Source of the DNA: Nocardiopsis_B mangrovi
GTDB taxonomy: Bacteria; Actinomycetota; Actinomycetes; Streptosporangiales; Streptosporangiaceae
Length of the DNA stretch: 64,000 nt
Reading direction: 5' to 3'
Assembly: GCF_042653925.1 (NCBI RefSeq)
Contig: NZ_JBHSFQ010000021.1
Location: 1-64,000 of the forward strand
In this document: piece by piece, positions 50,232-58,032 of the stretch
How the letters are laid out: each line of letters opens with the position of its first letter
Position numbering within the stretch: the stretch's first letter is position 1
The notes under the pieces: generated by a model
Database searches by the model: none
What the model saw: only the letters and a program-made list of their open reading frames with translations
Told to the model about the DNA's origin: nothing
Position numbers and translations under genes: made by a program

Positions 50232-50314
50232 TGCTCGGTGTCGGCGCTCGCCGAACATCCACCCCACTGATCTCACGAACGGCCGGTTCAGGCCGCGTGG
50301 AAAGGCACGACGTC

Positions 50315-51220
50315 ATGCGCGCAGTCCGATATCACGAGTACGGCGGTGTGGAGACCCTCGTGGTCGAGAAGGTGCCGGACCCGCATCCCGGGCCCGGCGA
50401 GATCCGCATCCGCGTCGCGGCGGCCGGGGTCAACCCCATCGACTGGAAGGTGCGCTCCGGTGCCGCGCGCGAGATGCTCCCCGTGGACCTGCCCGCGATT
50501 CCCGGGCGCGATGCCGCCGGCGTGGTCGACGCGACCGGCGACGGGGTGCGGGGGGTGGGCATCGGCGACCGTGTCTTCGGGCTGGGCGGCGTCACCGGCG
50601 CGACAGCGGAGCTGGCGGTGCTCTCGGCCTGGGCCCACACGCCCGCCGCGTGGACCGACGAGGAAGCGGCCGGTGCCGGCCTGGCATCCGTGACCGCGAT
50701 GGGCGGGCTGAAGGCGCTCGGTCCCCTGCGGGGGCGCACCCTTCTCATCGAGGGCGCCGCCGGAGGCGTGGGCAGTGCCGCGGTCGAGATCGCGGTGGCT
50801 CAGGGTGCCACCGTGATCGGGACGGCCGGCGAGCGCAACCACGGGTTCCTCACCTCTCTCGGCGCCGTTGCCACCACCTACGGAACCGGCCTCGCGGAGC
50901 GCCTGGCCGACCTGGCTCCGGACGGTGTCGACATCGCGCTCGACACCGCGGCCTCCGGATCCCTGGCCGACCTCGTCGCGATCGTCGGCGACCCGGCTCG
51001 CGTGTCGACGGTCGCCGACCACGCCAACGCGCGGCGCCTGGGCGTGCATCCGGCCAACGCGGAGAACGACTCCACGCTCCTCGCTCAAGCGGGCGAACTC
51101 GGCCGGCAGGGCCGCTACACACCCCGCATCGAGCGGACCTACCCGCTCGAACGGATCGCGGAGGCGCACGCCTACGCCGAGCGCGGACACACACGGGGAA
51201 AGATCGTGGTCCGCGTCTGA
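50315..51220 (+). CDS. Zinc-less NADP-dependent oxidoreductase (quinone reductase-like)
   Basis: Medium-chain dehydrogenase/reductase of 301 aa. It starts MRAVRYHEYGGVETLVVEKV, has the GroES-like AAGVNPIDWKVRSG, IPGRDAAGVVDATGDGV, and the nucleotide loop LIEGAAGGVGSAAVEIA. The zinc-binding Cys/His set is absent, as in quinone oxidoreductases and enoyl reductases of this family. It ends GHTRGKIVVRV, typical of the group. GGAAAGG lies 9 nt before the ATG. Likely role: NADPH-dependent reduction of quinones or reactive carbonyls. Confidence 0.88.
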   Translation: MRAVRYHEYGGVETLVVEKVPDPHPGPGEIRIRVAAAGVNPIDWKVRSGAAREMLPVDLPAIPGRDAAGVVDATGDGVRGVGIGDRVFGLGGVTGATAELAVLSAWAHTPAAWTDEEAAGAGLASVTAMGGLKALGPLRGRTLLIEGAAGGVGSAAVEIAVAQGATVIGTAGERNHGFLTSLGAVATTYGTGLAERLADLAPDGVDIALDTAASGSLADLVAIVGDPARVSTVADHANARRLGVHPANAENDSTLLAQAGELGRQGRYTPRIERTYPLERIAEAHAYAERGHTRGKIVVRV

Positions 51221-51475
51221 GCTCCCCCCACCGTTCGGGGCCTCCCGCGGCTCGGCACGTTCCCTGACAGGGAACCGGTCGGGCACGGAGGCATCGCCGA
51301 CCTGGCGCTCGGCCTGGTCAGCGGGTGTGCGTCAGGGACGGACGGTGAGCTGCGAGTGCTGCGGTTCGCCCCCTCGGCGCGGCGAGAGCCGGTGGTCGTG
51401 CTCACAGTCGGATTGACACCGACGCGGCGTCACAGTGTTGCGTGGTCGGCCTGGCCCCTGACGAAAGGCTCCGAC

Positions 51476-53758
51476 GTGATCGACCCGGCCGAGCACATCC
51501 AGCTCACCGACACCGACTACGCCCGCGCGGAACAGATGCTCGCCCCGTACCGGGCCCGGCTGATGCCACGGGCCGCGGTGGTACCGCAGTGGTCCGACGA
51601 CGGTGCGCGATTCCGGTACCGGTCCGGGGCGCGGCACGTCATGGTCGACCCGGCGGCGGGCACCCGGCGGGACGCGTTCGACCACGAGCGGCTCGCCGCG
51701 GCACTGTCCCAGGCGTCCGGACACGCGGTGGTGGCCGACGATCCGCCGCTCACCTCGGTAGAGTTCGAGGCCCCCGGCCAGGACAGGGACGTGATCCGGT
51801 TTACGGCGTTCGACACGCGGTGGGAGTGGTCGGATCGAGCCGGGACCTGCACGCGGATCGAGGGCGGCCCCCCGGTGGGGCCGGGAGAGATCGCGTCACC
51901 GGACGGGGCGTGGGTGGCGTTCCGGCGGGCCGGCGACGTTTGGGTGCGCAGCCGGGACGGGCAGCGGGAGTTCGCGCTCACCGACGACGCCGAGCCGCAT
52001 TGGGACTACGGCGGGCTGCCCGAGGCGGGGACGAAGGCGAAGCTGGCGATGCTGGGGCTGGAGTCGGTGCTCGTGGCGGCGTGGTCGCCGGACTCCACCC
52101 GGCTGATCACCCACCGGATCGACCAGCGCGGGCTGCCCGAGCAGGTCGTCGTGGAGGCCGCCCCGAAAGGCGGCGGACGGCCGGTGGCGCATCGTGTGCG
52201 CTACCCGATGCCCGGCGACGAGGCGCAGGCGACGATGTCCTGGCACGTTTTCGACGTCCGCACGGGGCACAGTGTGGCCGCCTCGGGCGAGCCGGAGGTC
52301 CTGGTGTCTCCCTACGCCCTCGAACGGCGCTGGTGGTCGGGGGAGAAGGGGGACGCCGTCCATATCCTGCACCAGTCCCGGGACGGGCGCACCCTCGCAC
52401 TGCGCCGCCTCGCCCCCGGCTCCGGTGCGGTGACGACGCTGATCACCGAGACCGGTCGGACCCGGGTGGACCCCTCGCCGTACCTGCACGTCCCGCCCAT
52501 GGTGCGCGTCCTGGGCTCGGGGGAGATCCTGTGGTGGTCCCAGCGCGACGGCTGGGGTCACCTCTACCTCTACTCGGCCGACGGCGAACAGCTCGGGCAG
52601 GTCACCCGGGGACAGTGGCTGGTCCGCCGGATCCTGCGGGTCGACGAGGAGCGCCGCCGAGTGTGGTTCCTCGCCTGCGGGCTGAACGAGGACCCGTACG
52701 TCCGTCAGATCTGCCGGGTGGATCTCGACGGTGGCGGGTTCGTGCGAATCACCGACGACGACCTCGACCACGACGCGGTCGGCCCACCGGACGGCGGCTA
52801 CCTCGTCGACCGCGCCTCGACCGCCGCCCGCCCGCCCCGCACGAGTGTGCTCGGCGACGACGGCCAAGTGCTGGTCGAACTCGAGGCCCCGGACTCGACC
52901 GCGCTGGAGGCGGTCGGGTGGAGCCCACCCGAACGGTTCCGGACGACCGCCGCCGACGGGCACACCCCGATCTACGGGCTGCTGTGGCGCCCGCACGGTT
53001 TCGACCCGGCACGGCGCTACCCCGTCATCGACCACACCTACCCCGGACCCAATATCCACCGAGCCTCACCGGCGTTCGGCGACCTGTTCACCGGAGAGCC
53101 CGAAGCGCTGGCCGCGCTCGGGTTCGCGGTCGTCGCGCTCGACGGCCGGGGCACCCCGGTGCGCAGCAAGGCGTTCCTCGACCACTCCTACGGGGACCTG
53201 GGCATGGCCGCAGCACTGGACGACCACGTCGCCGCCATCCGCGAGCTCGGGCGACGCCACACCTGGCTCGACACCGACCGGGTCGGGATCACCGGCCACT
53301 CCGGCGGCGGGTTCTTCACGGTCCGGGCCCTGCTGGCCCACCCCGAGATCTACTCGGTGGGGGTCGCGCAGGCCGGCGCCCACGACCTCTCGATCTACCT
53401 GCCGTTCTGGGTCGAGCAGAACCACGGCGAGATCACCGAGGAGAACCGTCGAGCGCTGGTCAACACGCTGTGGGCCGGCGACCTGCACGGCAAGCTCCTG
53501 CTGATCGACGGCGAACTCGACGACAACGTGCTCCCCCACCAGAGCCTGCGCCTGGTCGACGCGCTCATCGACGCCGATGCCGACGTGGACATGCTCCTCG
53601 TGCCCGGAGTCGAGCACGGCTTCCACGGCCGTCGCCACTACGTCACACGGCGCACCTGGGACTACCTCGTGCGCCACTTGCACGGCACCGAACCTCCGGC
53701 CTACCGCCTCGCACCGTTCCCCACGATGCCCGACTGGGCCGTCCAACCCTCCGGTTAA
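51476..53758 (+). CDS. S9 family (DPP-IV-like) prolyl oligopeptidase
   Basis: Serine peptidase of 760 aa. The N-terminal two thirds form a beta-propeller similar to DPP-IV (DGAWVAFRRAGDVWVRS, then SPDSTRLITHRID and EILWWSQRDGWGHLYLYSAD). The C-terminal hydrolase has HTYPGPNIH, GHSGGGF (Ser609), GELDDNV (Asp682) and VEHGFHGRR (His714). It would release N-terminal dipeptides after Pro or Ala. No signal peptide is visible, so it is probably cytosolic. GTG 51476 was chosen for AAAGG 7 nt upstream; the frame is open further upstream without homology-like sequence. Confidence 0.9.
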   Translation: MIDPAEHIQLTDTDYARAEQMLAPYRARLMPRAAVVPQWSDDGARFRYRSGARHVMVDPAAGTRRDAFDHERLAAALSQASGHAVVADDPPLTSVEFEAPGQDRDVIRFTAFDTRWEWSDRAGTCTRIEGGPPVGPGEIASPDGAWVAFRRAGDVWVRSRDGQREFALTDDAEPHWDYGGLPEAGTKAKLAMLGLESVLVAAWSPDSTRLITHRIDQRGLPEQVVVEAAPKGGGRPVAHRVRYPMPGDEAQATMSWHVFDVRTGHSVAASGEPEVLVSPYALERRWWSGEKGDAVHILHQSRDGRTLALRRLAPGSGAVTTLITETGRTRVDPSPYLHVPPMVRVLGSGEILWWSQRDGWGHLYLYSADGEQLGQVTRGQWLVRRILRVDEERRRVWFLACGLNEDPYVRQICRVDLDGGGFVRITDDDLDHDAVGPPDGGYLVDRASTAARPPRTSVLGDDGQVLVELEAPDSTALEAVGWSPPERFRTTAADGHTPIYGLLWRPHGFDPARRYPVIDHTYPGPNIHRASPAFGDLFTGEPEALAALGFAVVALDGRGTPVRSKAFLDHSYGDLGMAAALDDHVAAIRELGRRHTWLDTDRVGITGHSGGGFFTVRALLAHPEIYSVGVAQAGAHDLSIYLPFWVEQNHGEITEENRRALVNTLWAGDLHGKLLLIDGELDDNVLPHQSLRLVDALIDADADVDMLLVPGVEHGFHGRRHYVTRRTWDYLVRHLHGTEPPAYRLAPFPTMPDWAVQPSG

Positions 53759-53836
53759 GCCTGATCCAGGTCGGTAACGGGATCGGCGTTCACCCGCTCG
53801 GCCGGTCCCGGGGCGGGCTCTGCTCGCGCGGGGAGT

Positions 53837-53872
53837 GTCCTCGGGCCTCCGGGGGATCGGAGGCCCGAGGAC
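53837..53872. terminator. Terminator downstream of the S9 peptidase gene
   Basis: A perfect 14-bp inverted repeat (53837-53850 with 53859-53872) with an 8-nt loop lies 79 nt after the peptidase stop. It is one of two strong hairpins in the convergent gap. Confidence 0.75.
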
Positions 53873-53952
53873 GTCGGGCGGGCCCGTGGCCCCGCGATCG
53901 GCGATCGGCGGCGTCCGGGCCCGGCCGCCGCGGGCCTCCACGGTTCCGCCCG

Positions 53953-53991
53953 TCCGCGCCCGCACCGGGCCCCGTCCGGTGCGGGCGCGGA
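53953..53991. terminator. Terminator downstream of the SDR gene
   Basis: A perfect 16-bp inverted repeat (53953-53968 with 53976-53991) with a 7-nt loop lies 6 nt beyond the SDR stop on the minus strand. It probably marks the end of the minus-strand biosynthetic transcript. Confidence 0.8.
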
Positions 53992-53997
53992 TCGCCG

Positions 53998-54822
53998 TCA
54001 GCCCAGGCCGCCCGTTGCCCGCAGGTTCTGCCCGGTGAGCCAGCGCGCGTCCGGTCCGGCGAGGAAGGCGACCACGTCGGCGATATCGGCCGGGCGGCCG
54101 AGTCTGCCGAGCGGCGTCATCGCCGCGATCCGGCCCAGCGCCTCGGGCGGGTTGTTCCCGAAGAGCAGGTCGGTCTCGACCGGCCCCGGCGAGACGGTGT
54201 TGACGGTGATCCCGCGCTCGGCGAACTCCACCGCGGCCACCCGCGTGAACTGCTCCAGCGCCGCCTTGCTCGCCGCGTAGGCCGCCGCACCGGGCTCGGC
54301 CAGGGCCGTATTGAGCGAGGAGATGTTCACGACCCGGCCGCCGTCGCGCATCCGGCGCCCCGCCTCTCGCAGCGCGAAGAGCGGGGCCTTGGCGTTGACC
54401 GCCATGACGTCCTCGTAGTCGGCCTCGGTGATGTCGGCGATGGCGGCGGTGGCGATCGTCCCCGCGTTGTTGACGAGGATGTCCAGGCCGCCGAACTCCT
54501 CCACCGCGACGTCGAAGAGCCGGACGATATCGGGCAGCGCCCGGAGGTCGACCCGCACGGCTTCGGCCCGGCCGCCCGCGGCGCGGATGCCGGCGGCGAC
54601 CTCGTCGGCGGCGTCACCGTCGACGTGGTAGCCCAGCGCCACGGCCGCGCCGTCGCCCGCCAACCGCAGGGCGATGGCCCGCCCGATCCCCCGCGATCCA
54701 CCGGTGACGATCGCGACCGCCCCGGACAGGGGCGGTCTCCGCACACCGGGCGTCCCGGCCGGCGACAGCCCCGGATCCCCCGGCCCGCCGGGCGGGCGTA
54801 GTCCTGCTATCTGTCGATTCAC
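53998..54822 (-). CDS. Short-chain dehydrogenase/reductase
   Basis: Classical SDR of 274 aa. Segments: VAIVTGGSRGIGRAIALRLA (NADP-type loop TGGSRGIG), DILVNNAGTI, the catalytic Ser in VVNISSLNTA, YAASKAALE (Tyr-x-x-x-Lys), and VNTVSPGPVETDL. About 35 extra Pro/Gly-rich residues lie at the N-terminus. GTG 54822 has AAGGAG 7 nt upstream. It is on the same strand as the NRPS/P450/prenyltransferase genes, 283 bp downstream, and may be a late oxidoreductase of that pathway (lyngbyatoxin clusters also carry a reductase) or unrelated. Confidence 0.88.
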   Translation of the reverse strand: MNRQIAGLRPPGGPGDPGLSPAGTPGVRRPPLSGAVAIVTGGSRGIGRAIALRLAGDGAAVALGYHVDGDAADEVAAGIRAAGGRAEAVRVDLRALPDIVRLFDVAVEEFGGLDILVNNAGTIATAAIADITEADYEDVMAVNAKAPLFALREAGRRMRDGGRVVNISSLNTALAEPGAAAYAASKAALEQFTRVAAVEFAERGITVNTVSPGPVETDLLFGNNPPEALGRIAAMTPLGRLGRPADIADVVAFLAGPDARWLTGQNLRATGGLG

Positions 54823-55104
54823 CTGCGAACTCCTTGCGTGGCGGCCCCGACTCCGGCCGGGGAGGGACGCTGCCCGCGGCCGCGCGTGCGACGGCGGGAC
54901 GGCACTCGGTCGGCGGCTGCCGGGACCGGGCGGGGAGAGGCGCGGCCCTCGCATGGGCGGCCGCTTGGGGCAACCCTCCGGACGGCGCGCGAAGCGCGGT
55001 CCTCCACACCGCGGTGGCGCCGGCACGAAGGCGGCCCCGTCCCCGCGCTGTGCCGGGCCTCGGCGGGTGCGGCCTCCAGGTCGTCGGTGTGCGCCGGTGC
55101 CGTG

Positions 55105-56289
55105 TCAGGCATAGAGGCCGGGGGCGACGTAGCAGGAGAAGCGCGGGGTCGTGCCGGGTGGGGCGGGGTGGTAGGCGATGAAGTTCTGGTTGCGGGTCTC
55201 GGCGAGCGGCAGGTCCGCCAGCGATTCCAGGAAGGCCGCGTAGGGGCCGGGATCGATCCCCTCGCGGCTCAGGAAGGCGGCGGTGCGGTCCCGGGCCGAT
55301 TCGTCGTCCGGAAACTCCGGGATCATCGGCACGTACAGGGTGGCCGCGGCGGGCACGCTCCTCCCCTTCCGGAACGCGAAGCAGGTCACCGGCGGTTTGC
55401 CGAAGGGCGGCGCCGAGTGGCCGGTGATGGTCCGCAGCGCCGCGGCGAACGCTCCGGGCACGTGGCCGGCCGCGATCGCGGCCTGGCTGTCGATGGCGCG
55501 TGCGTCGTGGTCGGGGTATTGCAGGTAGATCTTGGCCCGGGCGCGCTCGGGATCGGTGAGGTCGAGCGCCAGCGACCCGATCCGGCCCGGTCCCCCGAAC
55601 GCGCCGGTGTGGTCGAGGGTGCGCCGCCAGGCCGCGCCCATGCCGAGCCGGGCCATGGCCTCGTCGATGACGTCGCCGGCGTGCTCGGAGCCGCCGACGT
55701 GCGGGTCCAGGTAGACCTTGAACAACGGGTCGGCCCCCGGGCGGACCGCCACCCCGTGCATCATCCAGTAGTGCTCGCGCGGCTCGTCGGAGCGGAACAG
55801 GTCCTCCAGAGCGAGCACCTGGCCCAGGTCGACGCCCGGCCGGCCCGCGATGCCGCGCAGGTGCGCCCAGGCGAGCTCCTGGTTGGCGGCCGGACCGGGC
55901 GGATCCGCCAGCGCCTCGCCCGTGACCCGGAGTTCGACGTCGTTGCCGGTCCACGACGCCGACAGCTCGAAGGGGGAACCGTCGGCCGCGGCATAGCAGC
56001 GCCACGCCGGGGTGGCGACGGGTGCGTCCGCCCACACCCCCCACACGTCGGTGATGAGGGCGGCGAGGGCGCGCGCCTCCGCGGGCGGCCGCCCCAGGGC
56101 CGAGAGGCAGCGGCCGGTCTTGTCGACGGCGGCCTCCAGGACGGTCGTCCCCCGCGGGTAGCGGTCGGAGGCCGGCCGCAGCGGGTGGCGCCGGGACAGC
56201 GGACCGCTGCCGACGAAGGGGTCGCCACCGCCGCGCACCCCGCCGGCCAAGGGGTCCCCACCGGGCTGCGCCGGCTGCACGCTGGTCAC
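55105..56289 (-). CDS. DMATS-type indole prenyltransferase (TleC/MpnD type)
   Basis: Aromatic prenyltransferase of 394 aa with the ABBA/DMATS pattern: RYPRGTTVLEAAV, GSPFELSASW, HYWMMHGVAVRPGADPLFK with KVYLDPHVGG (the Lys-x-Tyr diphosphate-binding pair), KIYLQYPDHDAR, PVTCFAFRKG, TLYVPMIPEF, and NQNFIAYHP. Each Tyr-shield/Lys strand expected for binding allylic diphosphate is present. The family prenylates Trp-derived indoles. In the indolactam pathway the enzyme adds a C5 or C10 unit at indole C-7. GTG 56289 has AGAGGA 9 nt upstream. It lies 68 nt after the P450 gene on the same strand. Confidence 0.85.
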   Translation of the reverse strand: MTSVQPAQPGGDPLAGGVRGGGDPFVGSGPLSRRHPLRPASDRYPRGTTVLEAAVDKTGRCLSALGRPPAEARALAALITDVWGVWADAPVATPAWRCYAAADGSPFELSASWTGNDVELRVTGEALADPPGPAANQELAWAHLRGIAGRPGVDLGQVLALEDLFRSDEPREHYWMMHGVAVRPGADPLFKVYLDPHVGGSEHAGDVIDEAMARLGMGAAWRRTLDHTGAFGGPGRIGSLALDLTDPERARAKIYLQYPDHDARAIDSQAAIAAGHVPGAFAAALRTITGHSAPPFGKPPVTCFAFRKGRSVPAAATLYVPMIPEFPDDESARDRTAAFLSREGIDPGPYAAFLESLADLPLAETRNQNFIAYHPAPPGTTPRFSCYVAPGLYA

Positions 56290-56357
56290 GTCGTCGTGTC
56301 CTCTCTCCTCGGATCTCCTCGAAGGCGTCTCGCGCGGGCGCGGGGCGCCCGCGGCGC

Positions 56358-58019
56358 TCACCACGCCACGGGCAGGTGCCGCAGGATCCGCACCTGGATG
56401 CCCTCCCGGAAGGCCATCTCCTCCGGCGGCACAGCGGGGCGCAGGCCCGGGAACCGGGTGAACAGCGTGTGGAGCCCCTCCTCCAGTTCGGCCTTTGCGA
56501 GTGCGGCCCCCACACACCGGTGCACGCCGTGGCCGAACGCGATGTGCGGGTTGCGCTCGCGGCGGAAGTCGGGGACGTCGGGGTTCTCGAAGGCCGCGGC
56601 GTCGCGGTTGGCGGAGGTCAGGACCGGGAGCACGGCCTCTCCGGCGCGGATGAGGGTGCCGCTCAGCTCGACGTCCTCGCGGGCGTAGCGGGCGAAGGCG
56701 ACGTGGGCGTCCAGCGGCACGAACCGCAGCAGCTCCTCGACCGCCCGGGACATCATCCCCGGGTCGCCCCGGAGTCCCCGGTAGGCGTCGGGATGGGTGA
56801 ACAGGACGTGCACGGAGTTCATGAGCTGCGCCGAGGTGGTCTCATACCCGGCGATCAGCAGCACGCTGACGAGTTCGACGAGTTCCTGTTCGCTGAATGC
56901 GCCGGTGTCGTCGCGGACCCGGATCATGGCGCTGATGAAGTCGTCGGCGGGCGTCTCCCGGCGCCGGCCGACGAGGCCGGAGATGTAGTCGTAGAGCGCG
57001 GCGGTGCGGATCTCGATCTCCTCGACGCTGAGCGCGGTGGTACTGGAGAACGCGTCGAGCCACAGCCGGAACCTCGGCCGGTCGCCGGCGGGCACGCCGA
57101 GGAGTTCGCAGACGACGAGGGCGGTCAGGGGCAGCGCGAAGTCCTCCACCAGGTCGCCGGGCGCGCCGCGGGACTCCATGTCGGCCAGCAGGTCCTCGCT
57201 CATGCGCCGGATGCGGGGGCGCATCTCCTCGACCCGCCGCGTGGTGAACGCGCGCGCCAGCGGCTTGCGCAGCCGCGTATGGCCGGGCGGGTCGGTGCCC
57301 AGGATGCTGGTGTGCACCGGGAGGGGGGTCAGGCGCGATTCGTCGTTCTCGGCCGCCAGCGCCCGGCTGAACCTGGGGTCGCCGATGACCGTCTTGACGT
57401 CGTCGTAGCGGGTGACCAGCCAGGCGTCGTCGCCGAAGGGGACGCGGACGCGCAGGACGGGCCGGTGCTCGCGCAGTTCGGCGTAGAGCGGGTCCATCTC
57501 CAGCCGCACGTGGTCGCGGAAGGGGTAGGGCACCGGTTCGGCGGCGGTGCGGACGTCGAGCGGCGCCGCCGGATACGCGGCACCGGCGCCGCCCGCCGCC
57601 GGGCATCGGGCCCCGGCCGGGGAGCCCGTTTCCGTGCCGGCAGCGGGTTCGGCGGCGCCGCGGAGACCGGTCCGCCCCGCCGGGTCCGCGGCGCCCGCCG
57701 CACCCGCCGCCGGGCATCGGGCCTCCCCTGGGACGCCCGCCTCCGATCCGGTGGCGGGATCGGCGGTGGCCGTGCGCGCGGCGGCCGCGGTGGAGCCGGC
57801 CGGGCCGGGTCCACCGGTGCCGCGGTCTCTCAGGTGCGCCGGCCGCATGTCGGTCCACGCACGCTCGATGTGGTCCAGGCAGGCGTCCCGGCCGGCCCGG
57901 CCGTGGCGCACCGTCCAGCCGGGCGGGACGTCGGCGAACGCGGGCCACAGCGAGTGCTGTCCGTCGTCGTTGACGAGGACGAGATAGGAGCCGTCGGGGT
58001 CCTCGAACGGGTTGCTCAC
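56358..58019 (-). CDS. MbtH-P450 fusion (TleB/MpnC-type candidate)
   Basis: Fusion protein of 553 aa. Residues 1-62 are a complete MbtH-like domain (NPFEDPDGSYLVLVNDDGQ, HSLWPAFADVPPGW, ACLDHIERAWTDMRP), the class of chaperone that activates NRPS adenylation domains. About 95 residues of Ala/Gly/Pro-rich linker follow, with two imperfect copies of a unit of about 37 residues centred on ARCPAAG. The P450 starts near 160: I-helix LIAGYETTSAQ, ExxR in EELLRF, and heme loop FGHGVHRCVGAALAKAEL (Cys502). In the indolactam pathway the P450 closes the nine-membered ring by joining the valine nitrogen to indole C-4. GTG start; 13 nt after the NRPS stop. Confidence 0.88.
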   Translation of the reverse strand: MSNPFEDPDGSYLVLVNDDGQHSLWPAFADVPPGWTVRHGRAGRDACLDHIERAWTDMRPAHLRDRGTGGPGPAGSTAAAARTATADPATGSEAGVPGEARCPAAGAAGAADPAGRTGLRGAAEPAAGTETGSPAGARCPAAGGAGAAYPAAPLDVRTAAEPVPYPFRDHVRLEMDPLYAELREHRPVLRVRVPFGDDAWLVTRYDDVKTVIGDPRFSRALAAENDESRLTPLPVHTSILGTDPPGHTRLRKPLARAFTTRRVEEMRPRIRRMSEDLLADMESRGAPGDLVEDFALPLTALVVCELLGVPAGDRPRFRLWLDAFSSTTALSVEEIEIRTAALYDYISGLVGRRRETPADDFISAMIRVRDDTGAFSEQELVELVSVLLIAGYETTSAQLMNSVHVLFTHPDAYRGLRGDPGMMSRAVEELLRFVPLDAHVAFARYAREDVELSGTLIRAGEAVLPVLTSANRDAAAFENPDVPDFRRERNPHIAFGHGVHRCVGAALAKAELEEGLHTLFTRFPGLRPAVPPEEMAFREGIQVRILRHLPVAW

Positions 58020-58032
58020 GTGATCGTGCCTC

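Larger units (their letters stand above)
49915..50314. other. Intergenic region with terminator and MerR-like promoter
   Basis: About 400 bases. It contains the terminator of the esterase gene (49935-49961) at the left and a dyad-centred promoter candidate (50201-50231) at the right. The middle is GC-rich with no recognisable gene. Confidence 0.5.

Noticed and set aside
51442..54801. Plus-strand frame of about 1100 codons across the peptidase and SDR
   Set aside because: Out-of-frame shadow. It runs through two terminators and the antisense of the SDR.
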